In this document: positions 9,077 through 17,949 of the stretch, piece after piece
Layout: each line of letters opens with the position of its first letter
Position numbering within the stretch: the stretch's first letter is position 1
The notes under the pieces: model-generated
What the model was told of the DNA's origin: nothing
The model's input: only the letters and a program-made list of their open reading frames with translations
Database searches by the model: none
From: Nemertoderma westbladi
Lineage: Eukaryota; Xenacoelomorpha; Nemertodermatida; Nemertodermatidae
Length of the DNA: 31,314 nt
Direction: 5' to 3'
Assembly (NCBI GenBank): GCA_032718475.1
Contig: JAUCBJ010003976.1
Span: 1-31,314 of the forward strand
Program-made: the position numbers and the translations under genes

Positions 9077-11634
9077 ATGGAGGTACATGAAGACGATATA
9101 TTATGTTCCATAGGGAGGGAGTTGAATTCATCTTGCAAAAATGACGCTTTGATGACCACTGGGAGCAAGAATTGGAGATCTTGGCCTGTGAAGGTCGATG
9201 ACCAGCTGCTAATTGCCCAGTGTACTGGTCTAAACGTGGATCAAGTTCTCACTATTTGCACCCACCATGAATTGGTATTTGTAAAGCATTACTCAAATTT
9301 GGAGAGGAAGTGCTGCGATCCGTTTCAGAGACACCTTAAGCCAGTAAGGAAAGCTCTTACAACCCTAAGCACAGATGTCGTTCGCAATGCACAAAGAGCA
9401 TCTAGATGTTTCAATTTAGTTCCGGGAAGGAAGGTTTGCCAACGGTGCCGCAGAGAGTTGAATTCGCCAACACTAATAGTAAACTCATCAATATTTTCAC
9501 GGAGTCGTATTCAGAGTCGTCCCAACCATCCCGAATCGGTTGAACTTGATTCTGGTTCATCCGTCTGCTCAGAATCCGAATATGAACCAGGTACTCCACC
9601 AGTGAACAAAGCTGAGTTGGATGAATTAAATAAAACGCTACAAAGCCTTGATCAGACTCCACTCAAACTGAATAAGAAAAGAGCCAGAGTTCAGCTCAAA
9701 ACAAAACTACGAACAAAGGCAAGTAGTGCTAGGAAAATCATTTTAGATAAAGGAGCGACGTCACTAGGTGTGAATCTAAGCGACGACAACGATGAATATG
9801 AGAATGTGGAGGCAATGGCATCTTCAATGTGGGAGATAATTGCGTTAACCAAGGAAAAACTGTCAGGGAGTTATAAGGAAGGTGCGGCTTTTAACTTTAG
9901 CTCCCAGTCAGTGGACAATTAAGATGACGGTTGAAGAATTTGGAGTGTCCAATTATGTAGCTATAGAAGCGAAGAAATTAAGAAAGGAAAGCGGAATCTT
10001 GGGGACTGAAAATAAATCTAAAGGAAAACAATCGACCGCAATTTCAGAAGAATCGAAGGCGAAGGTCTCAGAGTTTTTCCTGGATCCTGAAATAAGTTGG
10101 CATTCTCCCAACCAGAAAGATGAAATGACGGTTTGGGAAAATGGTCACAAACGCAAGGAGCGAAAATACTTCCTAATGTATTTTTTAGAAGAGGCTTACA
10201 AGCGGTTTAAATTAGAAAACGATTATACTATTGGGCTATCTAAATTTTGTAGCCTACGTCCGAAAAATGTTATGTTGCTGAAAGACCAACCTGCTGATCA
10301 ATGTAAGTGTTTAATGCATGAAAACGTTTTTAAATTGTTTGACTCCTGCCTTTCAGAGTGTGAATATTCCGATTTTTGGAATCACGTTATTTGTGAGGAT
10401 AATTTTTCAAACTATGAGTCGGACTGTTGGAGAAATATTTGTAGTACATGTAAGGACGGAGGTTGTTTTAAAATGATTGAGAATTTCCATCCCACTGCAG
10501 AGGTGACATGGAAACAGTGGGTTAAGGATGATGGTGGCCGACTTATCAGTAAAGAATTCACTGGCAGCTTAGGCGAAGTGCGTGGTCTATTTTTTAAGCA
10601 GTTACCAGATTTCCAGGAACATGTTAGAATTAAACGTGTCCAAGCCAATGAATTCAAGGAAAACATTGCAAACAAAGCCGTTCTTCAGTTTGATTTTGCG
10701 ATGAGCTACACATGTGAATATCAAGATGAGGTGCAGTCTGCTTTATGGTCGCGAGAAAGTGTAACTTTATTCACAGCCGCATATTTTAGGAATGGTGTAG
10801 CTGACCAAACATATCTTATTTGTTCTAATTCAAAGGACAAATACAAGGATGAGGTGGCATTCTATATCGAACTGATAATTAAGGATATTCTAGAAAATCA
10901 TCCTCCAGCTTCAGATCTTATACTATGGAGCGATGGTCCTTCGAGTGAATTTAAGAATAAGTATATGGCCCACTTTCTCCAAGTTTTGTGTAAAAAATAT
11001 TTCCCTGGACAACAATCTGTATTGGAAATATACAGCGACATCCCATGGCAAAGGTGTGGTCGATGGAATTGGTGGCCGGGCCAAATCTTTAGTTCGGTCA
11101 TTATCAATGAGTAAAGTTGGACTAATCGTCCAGAATTCTACGGATTTTTTTAACTGTGTCAGAAATATCATGCCTAAAGTTAACGTATTTCATGTTGACA
11201 AAGAGGAGATTTCGGAAATCGATTGGAGCGCTGCTGTTGCAATACCGGGTATAATGAGCTGTCACCACATTCACTACGATTCTGTCAATGACAAAGTTTC
11301 ATTTAACATCACATCTACATCAATGAATGATATATATGCGATTGATACTGACTCTGCTAGGACTGATTTTGACTATGGTAATGTAGATGTTGGCAATTTT
11401 GTTATTGTCATCTATGATGGTAAACACTATCCCGGTGAAATAATTACGAAAACTGGTGATGGAGCCAATATTAAGGCGATGGAGAAGAGTGTCGGAATGG
11501 CATGGAAGTGGCCCCGATCAGCTGATGTTCACTTCTATAGGTGGAATGAAATAATTGAGTGTATTGAATCTCCATCTGGGACATCCCGTGGGATGTATAA
11601 AGTTCCAAAAGTTAATAAATTCTGGGGATTTTAG
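9077..11634 (+). pseudogene. Transposase-like gene of the 7.7-kb element, two frameshifts
   Basis: Reading starts at ATG 9077, with an in-frame TAA directly before it. The first frame (281 codons) has a Cys/His zinc-binding N-terminus (CTHH..., KCCDPF, VCQRC). Near 9880 the frame shifts and continues with LTLAP...W, a helix-turn-helix-like EEFGVSNY stretch, Cys/His motifs (CKCLMH; CSTC) and candidate catalytic acids in QFDFAMSY and WSDGPSSEFKN. Near 11020-11035 it shifts again into ATSHGKGVVDGIGG, then a C-terminal domain with VIYDGKHYPGEI and KWPRSADVHFY, ending at TAG 11632-11634. This layout matches a repeated family of uncharacterised metazoan proteins, here clearly the gene of a TIR transposon. 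A DDE/D-type nuclease is my inference. Introns are an alternative to frameshifts, but both joins look like one-base slips within conserved sequence. Confidence 0.8.
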
Positions 11635-12838
11635 ATATTAATTTGTCCCATATATATACTTATAGACTTATACATATACATATATACTTGTCCCCTATAT
11701 TCTTCTTGATTTTATGCACGCTGTACTTTACCGTTTACCGTTTACTATTGTTATAATTTATACGTCCATTGTTATTTGGTTGTCTTACATTAATATAGTA
11801 ATAGGAATATAGTATATATAGTAATTAAATTAGTTTCTTATAATTAACATTTCAGTCAGACCTTATATAATATAAATTAAATTTATTTTATATCTATTTT
11901 ATAAGACTGAATTCGGGCCCAATAACGCTACAAGTCCAGGAGCCTTGGCCAAGTAATAATAACTACACAATAAACATTAACATATATAACCAGCAGCTCT
12001 ATATCACTATGGCGAGTCTCAAGACACTATACCTCTCTGATAGGCTACTATACTGGCTTAGGTTGGGAGTACATCTCTCCTGCTAAGGTTTGAATGCCAA
12101 TCAATAGTGCGTCTCTTTGAGTAAACACCATGCCGCCTCTTCCATTTCTAGTATAAGAGATTAAATTCGGCTGACAGGATGTACATTTAAATGTTAAATT
12201 AAACCAAAACTAATAATGGGTGATAGTTGATATTCACAAGTCCAACTAATAATTATCAAACAATTCTCCATGCGAATTTTCAAGGCTAAATTTGACAAAA
12301 GAGATTTCTTTAATTTCATGTTTTATTACGATTGAACTCAACAAAACTCAATGTAGTTACAAAATTTCGATTATTTTAAATTAAAAAAACGCCGGGAATA
12401 TGTTTAGTATATGTGAGTAGTCCATAATAACTTAGATTTAGCAATTACCAATCATTGATAGATAAATAATTTGTAGTTCAAATATACCTTAAAATGAAAT
12501 TTTGCTGAAATTTTTGTGAAATGAAAAGTGCTGGTTACCTATCTCTACAAATCGGGTGATTCATAATTCTTTGCTACGTGACTAACTATTTATTAAACTA
12601 ATCATTAGTCTCATTTTAACCGTCTTCCTAGCATGTAGACCAACGGTAATGACAATAATGTAACTATTAATTTTCGCCAAATTCGAAAATAAAGTGGCTC
12701 TAAAAATTTTTCTACTGCTTCATTAGGTGCCAAACGTCAACCACTCGTTATATAACATATTTTGAACATTTTCACAAAATATTTTTGAAATCTGCGATAT
12801 AGTGCCACACCGATTTGTTGTTGTTGCATGGAATGAGC
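11578..12838 (-). repeat. Right long terminal inverted repeat
   Basis: Inverse copy of 5137-6392. Its inner edge overlaps the final codons of the transposase gene (11578-11634), so the stop codon lies inside the TIR. Confidence 0.93.
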
Positions 12839-12844
12839 CTTATG
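12839..12844. repeat. Right target-site duplication (CTTATG)
   Basis: cttatg directly after the right TIR, matching 5131-5136. The host sequence then resumes as in copy 2 from 14791. Confidence 0.92.
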
Positions 12845-13629
12845 CACTTATGGTGTACCACTGGCCCTGCGGTTAATAGCGCATTGTACCACCCTTGCAT
12901 TGCGAGTGGGGAATTAGAAACAATTTAGTCAAACATGCAGTTAGATCAAGGCATTCATTACATAGGGCGTTAAGCCTTGGCATAGTATAAGGCTTCTAAA
13001 AGGACATATGTACTGTATAACGAATATTTGTTTATATCTTATTCGCATAACTTACAGACGATAGGCCTATTGTTCCCACAACTTACGATCTTATCTACAA
13101 ATATACATTCAATTAAAAGTATATAATCATAATATTATAATACATAATATATTATCTGGATATAATCAAACTATCTTAATTCAATTTACAGTTATCAATA
13201 TATCCCACAATAATGAACTAAGTGATAAATGCAGCATTTGTGCAGCACTACTACGAATGATTAAATCCAGGCTGATGGTGAGTCACAATATAAACGTTTG
13301 TCTGTCAACCATATCGAATGCCCTGGATAGTTGTCTTTATAGTATGAAATCGTTACACCACCAGCCAATTAGCATGAACAACGACATCAATAAACAAAAA
13401 CGACGTGATTATGTTCAAGTTATCAACGAATACAGGGGCGTCAAGTCATGTGGCTGGACGAGACAAATTTTAACTTGTTTTTACGTAGGAGGAGAAACGG
13501 CCTATGCCTAAGAGTAGGCAATAGAGCTATTCTTACTTTACCAGCCGCACGTGGTCCAAACATTCATCTTATTGGTGCTATAACAATGAACGGTGTTGTT
13601 AAGATGGATACAAGGAGGGGGTCTTTTAC
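12845..13629 (+). repeat. Tandem duplication copy 1, right part
   Basis: Collinear with 14791-15504 of copy 2. It carries 63 extra bases at its end (13567-13629) that copy 2 lacks in this window. The Tc1/IS630-like transposase fragment lies in its last 380 bases. Confidence 0.9.
13253..13629 (+). pseudogene. Tc1/IS630-family transposase fragment (copy 1)
   Basis: Read from 13257, the protein has a helix-turn-helix-like segment (VCLSTISNALDS), the linker YSMKSLHHQP and the NKQKRRDYVQ helix seen before the catalytic core of IS630/Tc1-type DDE transposases. A frameshift near 13440-13450 moves to the frame WLDETNFNLF, where the Asp is the first catalytic residue, followed by GPNIHLIGAITMNGVV. 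The second Asp and final acid are missing because the duplication junction at 13629/13630 cuts the gene. It is a relic and cannot encode an active enzyme. Confidence 0.72.
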
Positions 13630-14784
13630 ATAGACAGATAGATATCCGTTAATTGATTATGTAAAGCAGTAAAGAGCCCCCCCCCCCCCCCCCTGACTGC
13701 CTGAGCTATCTGCAAAATTAATTACGGCAAACTCAAGGCTAAATAACAAACAATGTTGCTCCAGTCCGGCTCCGGCCCCGCCCCGGCTCCAGCACTTTTA
13801 GGTTGCTCCAGTCCGGTACCCGGCTCCGGCAAAAAAATTGCTCCGGTCGAACCATAATGTACAGTATGTTCTCATTCAAATGAGCGGTACACCATTGAGT
13901 ACATATGAACGACCCACCGTTCAGCAAACGGTAGACCTGCGTATCTGACTGCCTGAGTGGTAAATGATCTTCATTACCATTGACTGTGAATGACTCAAAA
14001 TGTACATGGCATTTCCTGTTGAATTAACCGTCAACAGATAGACCAACAGTACCGTTGCGGTATACCGCTGATGGCGCTGATCAACATACAGTACCACTCC
14101 GGTAACCACGCGATTTGCCACTACTGGCGATAAGAAACATGTTCAAATTACAGAATTACCACACAATTTGTTCAATGTGGGCTCAAAGACATACCCACCC
14201 ACTCCCGCAGCCCCACATATCTACCCCCAAGCCCAAACAATTATATGTCCCAGTGTCCAATTGGATACAGCACCTGAACTGCTTTCATAATAGTGTTTGG
14301 CGGCGTGGGTTCAAATCCGACTAAAGGCTGTCTAAATTTCGCACACTTTCGCACAAAGGCGCCTGCAATAACAAATATAAATGTTAAAATTATTAATCTA
14401 ATTATTATTACTCTAAATCCGATTTCTCTTTGGCCCATTTGGCATTGGGGGTGTAGTTTGTAGTTCAACATATTAATTATACTGTAGCGGGTACATTTTT
14501 TTAAGTAAAATAACTCGACCCATGGCGATGTAATGCTGTGTGTATGGTACCGCTGAAAATCCATTACGTTAACTTAAACTTTAGTTTGTATTTCGAATCG
14601 CCCAATTGATATGAAAAGCGCAGTAGTGTTGTGGTATGTGTTCAATTTACTACAGAATGTTTATTTTATTTCGTGTAAATTGAGATATATCAATTGCGAG
14701 TTTTCATTTACAGTAGAAATAACTTGCCTTCTATTATATAAACTTTATAGACTTATTAAGAGAGAGCTAGCGTCATTGTTCACA

Positions 14785-14790
14785 CTTATG
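14785..14790. other. Empty target site of the 7.7-kb transposon
   Basis: Copy 2 reads cacacttatgcacttatgg without interruption, whereas copy 1 has cttatg, then the transposon, then cttatg again. This is a natural pre-insertion allele in the same window. Confidence 0.9.
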
Positions 14791-15186
14791 CACTTATGGT
14801 GTACCACTGGCCCTGCGGTTAATAGCGCATTGTACCACCCTTGCATTGCGAGTGGGGAATTAGAAACAATTTAGTCAAACATGCAGTTAGATCAAGGCAT
14901 TCATTACATATTAAGCCTTGGCATAGTATAAGGCTTCTAAAAGGACATATGTACTGTATAACGAATATTTGTTTTATCTTATTCGCATTAACTTACAGAC
15001 GATAGGCCTATTGTTCCCACAACTTACGATCTTATCTACAAATATACATTCAATTGAAAGTATATAATAATAATATTATAATACATAATATATTATCTGG
15101 ATATAATCAAACTATCTTAATTCAATTTACAGTTATCAATATATCCCACAATAATGAACTAAGTGATAAATGCAGCATTTGTGCAG

Positions 15187-15504
15187 CACTACTACGAATG
15201 ATTAAATCCAGGCTGATGGTGAGTCACAATATAAATGTTTGTCTGTCAACCATATCGAATGCCCTGGATAGTTGTCTTTATAGTATGAAATCGTTACACC
15301 ACCAGCCAATTAGCATGAACAATGACATCAATAAACAAAAACGACGTGATTATGTTCAAGTTATCAACGAATACAGGGGCGTCAAGTCATGTGGCTGGAC
15401 GAGACAAATTTTAACTTGTTTTAACGTAGGAGAAACGGCCTATGCCTAAGAGTAGGCAATAGAGCTATTCTTACTTTACCAGCCACACGTGGTCCAAACA
15501 TTCA
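15187..15504 (+). pseudogene. Tc1/IS630-family transposase fragment (copy 2)
   Basis: Near-identical to the fragment at 13253-13566, with the same HTH-like segment and the same frame break before WLDET. It also has its own small deletion just after that motif. It is truncated by the Gypsy insertion at about 15505. Sharing the frame break shows the gene was already dead before the duplication. Confidence 0.7.
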
Positions 15505-15515
15505 AACATTAAGTT

Positions 15516-16012
15516 TGTACGTGTCACAGTGGGCTGATGGCAGGATGGTGAAAAGTTTGGGTTTGATGTTCCTTCGTTCATATAATACAACTGGTAATGA
15601 TAGCACAGTATGAGATAACCGATAATAGTGAATAATAAATCAGTATGTAACAGCACCGCGATGACGGTAAGACTATAATGCCGGTCTGCACTGAAACTGA
15701 CAATCTGCTAACTGAATAGTAAATCAGTATGTATGAGATAATATACGACACACCAATATTACTTCACTCTACATTACTTTGGCCTCTTACCTAGTGGATG
15801 CTCTTGTCATACGGCTCAGCCGCAGAGTAATAATAAAATAATATAAAATAAACAGCAAATCTGAATATAATCCATATACTGACTGATGACTGATAAAGCC
15901 TGAATCACTATCCAGCTAGCCGTCACCCTCCCCATCACCTGTACCGGTAGTACTGCTCTCTCTCTAATAGTACCGTATATCCTAAAATAATATAAAGGGG
16001 GGCATCTCAACA
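15516..16012 (-). repeat. Gypsy 3' LTR (boundaries partly inferred)
   Basis: On the minus strand the LTR begins TGTTGAGATGCC immediately after a purine-rich tract and would end near ...CACGTACA, giving TGT/ACA ends and about 497 bp. The inner boundary is well placed by the tract. The outer one is less certain (15516 or 15522), and 11 bases (15505-15515) between the duplication copy and the LTR are unexplained. The other LTR is not in the window for comparison. Confidence 0.55.
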
Positions 16013-16024
16013 TCCCTCCTATTT
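16013..16024 (-). other. Polypurine tract of the Gypsy element
   Basis: Minus strand aaataggaggga directly precedes the TGTTG start of the LTR. This is the position and composition of the plus-strand DNA synthesis primer in LTR retrotransposons. Confidence 0.6.
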
Positions 16025-16266
16025 AAAAAAAAGCTTGAGTCCCTTCAAGCTAACAACATAACAAATAAATGTAAATAAAACACTGAAAGATCCCTTCACC
16101 ACCTAAACTGTACTCCAATGGAAATATTTTACTTTCAGTTCTATTCATATTAACATTCACTGTTGATGTTTCGAACGGGAACGTGTATTATATGAATGTT
16201 TAGGTACCTTGGTAGGGTTAGTTTGAGTATGGATCTCATCTTTCTTACTAGAAACTATCGAGTTTT

Positions 16267-16530
16267 CTAATTGTAACCGTTTCTTGAATTTTTCAGCGCA
16301 TTATCTCCTTTACCATAATATGGAGCAATATCACGTGGAAGTGCCTTTGGACATGGTTTAAGATTAGCAACATTTACTGTGAATATCACATCAGAGTTAA
16401 ACAATCTTAGATCGGCATTGCTCTTTGTGACCTTTACTACTTCAAATGGTCCCAAAATGGACGTGCAAACTTGTGGTCTGGTCCTTTGCATTCGGAGTGT
16501 GCGTATAAGAATGCACGGTCTCCTGATATA
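16267..16530 (-). pseudogene. Gypsy integrase C-terminal domain, cut off from the rest
   Basis: This minus-strand stretch encodes the SH3-like tail of a Gypsy integrase: a GDRAFL segment, then, after a one-base frame change near 16455, GPFEVVKVTKSNADLRL and VNVANLKPCP, the usual pattern at the end of pol. Its upstream half lies 5.8 kb away at 22341, on the other side of the TA-flanked element. Removing that element with one TA copy leaves the two halves in the same frame, which supports the insertion model. The domain has no chromodomain signature that I can see. Confidence 0.75.
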
Positions 16531-16588
16531 CAGTCGGGGTCTCAAAGTGCATCTGTTCTTTGAGATTTTCTCAAAGAACTAAAAGTGT
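16531..16588 (+). repeat. Left TIR of TA-flanked element
   Basis: Inverse match to 22278-22338, with internal ctcaaag repeats and ending aaaagtgt. Confidence 0.8.
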
Positions 16589-16717
16589 CTCAAAGTTCTA
16601 AAAGTGGTCCAAGAAAATGACAGTGTCCTCAAAGATTTCAAAGTAGTACTGTCAGTCATTTCATACAGTCCTGCCGCCTGAAACTGGCAATGGTATGGGG
16701 TATATTGACTTTGACTA

Positions 16718-17124
16718 CTAAAGGCTAAAATATAAGTAATAAAAACCTCTATAAAACAATAAATATGCCTCCAAAAAATACTGCAGTAATAATTATTTGT
16801 CACTGAAATTAAGAATTAATTATTACTGCAGTAATAAAAAAAATTTTCTGCAGTAACAAATAATTTGTTACCGCAGTAGAAATTGTTATTCAATTATTTA
16901 TTAATTTATTAATATTTATTACTGCAGTAATAAATATTTATTACTGCAGTAATAAATATGTGTTGCTGCAGTTATAAATATTTATTACTGCAGTAATAAA
17001 TATTTGTTACTGCAGTAATTATTATATGTGACTGCAGTAACTAATATTTATTACTGCAGTATTTTTTTGTAGGTATTTTTATTGTTTCAGAGAGGTTTTA
17101 TTAATTTATATTTTGACTCTTTAG
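16718..17124. mobile_element. MITE-like inverted-repeat element around a palindromic array
   Basis: The outer arms ctaaag...aaaatata...aacctct (16718-16750) and their inverse (about 17090-17124) pair imperfectly. Further inverted similarity (aacaataaa...tactgcagtaataa) continues into the array. No ORF is present. A clean target duplication could not be identified, so the exact ends are uncertain. It lies inside the TA-flanked element. Confidence 0.55.
16775..17065. repeat. 22-bp tandem array centred on PstI palindromes
   Basis: CTGCAG recurs at exact 22-bp spacing at 16922, 16944, 16966, 16988, 17010, 17032 and 17054, with earlier members at 16781, 16826 and 16848 and a variant (CCGCAG) at 16871. 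Each unit is itself nearly palindromic around ttactgcagtaa, so the array reads almost the same on both strands. Confidence 0.92.
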
Positions 17125-17949
17125 AGACGCCATAATTGCGGGCTATCGGAATGTGTTGGTATTTGTGTCTTGACAGTTTGTCTGTTGCCCTATCTATATT
17201 AATGTATAGTACTGTTTAAATTTGTTTAGCCCACAGGGCCTTAGTAGGAATGTGAACGCCGAATTCCTTTACCAATGCATTTCAATGGTCAACCAGCCCT
17301 TCTTTACCGCACTGTAAATTGTGTTATACAAAGTAAAGAATAAAGATAGAGGCAGGAATAAATAGAAATGATTCGAGCGCACTAATTGGCTGTTCCTATA
17401 GATGTTTTAGGCATTGTTGGTGCGCAATGAATATTGTGAGAGCGACCTAGACTCTGCCAAAATCTATTATGTAATCAAATGGTCCCACAAGCCAACGACC
17501 GTTCTTTCCGGCTCTGCACCAGTTAGTTTTAAGGTCAGGTCAGGTATTCTAGGTCATTGATCAAGAAAACTTGCCACCTCCATGCAGCATAAAGGAGGTG
17601 CCACCTGTAGCTGCATAGACCCTCTTACTAGGGCAAATCTGGTCCTGTAACAAGGACTCTCTTCGTTCTGGGATAAGGATGCCCTTGGTCCTGGATTAAG
17701 GACCCATATACTTGGCTGCAGGGGTATATGGCCTGACCAGGCAGATGGTGATCTACCAATGGCTGGTCAGGAGTAGAGTGTTCTCATGTCCACTCTGAGA
17801 GCACTTCACTGCGACCTGCACCTGGCAGCAAGGGTACAGGGCATGACCCAGCAGATGAGCTGCAACAGCCAATGGTGGGTCATGTGCGCCAGAGTAGATA
17901 TGGATGATGGGCCTCATATCTGACTCCATTGCGACACCCACCCTGTGGA
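17125..17949 (+). other. Remainder of TA-flanked element and LINE 5' untranslated region
   Basis: No ORF of note until the LINE frame. From about 17500 the composition becomes less AT-rich and resembles the LINE. Two diverged direct repeats (17712-17790 and 17821-17895) share ctggc.gca.gggta, ggc.tgacc, agcagatg and ccaatgg, as in tandemly reiterated 5' regions of some non-LTR elements. The true 5' end of the LINE is not resolved. Confidence 0.45.

Larger units (their letters stand above)
5137..12838 (+). mobile_element. 7.7-kb TIR transposon with ~1.26-kb inverted repeats
   Basis: The ends are perfect inverse matches: gctcattccatgcaac at the left, and its reverse complement ending at 12838. 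Inverted identity runs inward about 1.26 kb on each side. The element is flanked by the 6-bp duplication cttatg. The sister copy of the surrounding duplicated segment has the intact, uninterrupted site at 14785, which fixes both boundaries to the base. The interior has 2.7 kb of noncoding and repeat-rich sequence and then one gene on the plus strand (9077-11634). The 6-bp duplication excludes TA, TTAA and 8-bp classes such as Tc1/mariner, piggyBac and hAT. The superfamily is not settled from sequence alone. Confidence 0.93.
13630..15504 (+). repeat. Tandem duplication copy 2
   Basis: Direct repeat of 3980-5136 plus 12845-13566. It begins within the hAT-like element's interior, keeps that element's right terminus (one change, near 13850) and holds the unoccupied CTTATG site at 14785-14790. 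It ends at 15504, where the Gypsy LTR region begins, so the rest of the copy is expected beyond the right end of the Gypsy element. Confidence 0.92.

Noticed and set aside
5137-12838. Long inverted repeats as an assembly palindrome or LTR element
   Set aside because: The arms flank unique sequence, are bounded by a 6-bp duplication and have an empty site in copy 2; LTRs would be direct, not inverted.
16525-16534. A TATA (4-bp) target duplication for the element at 16531-22338
   Set aside because: Only a 2-bp TA duplication keeps the integrase frame across the junction, and CAGT termini fit TA-targeting elements.
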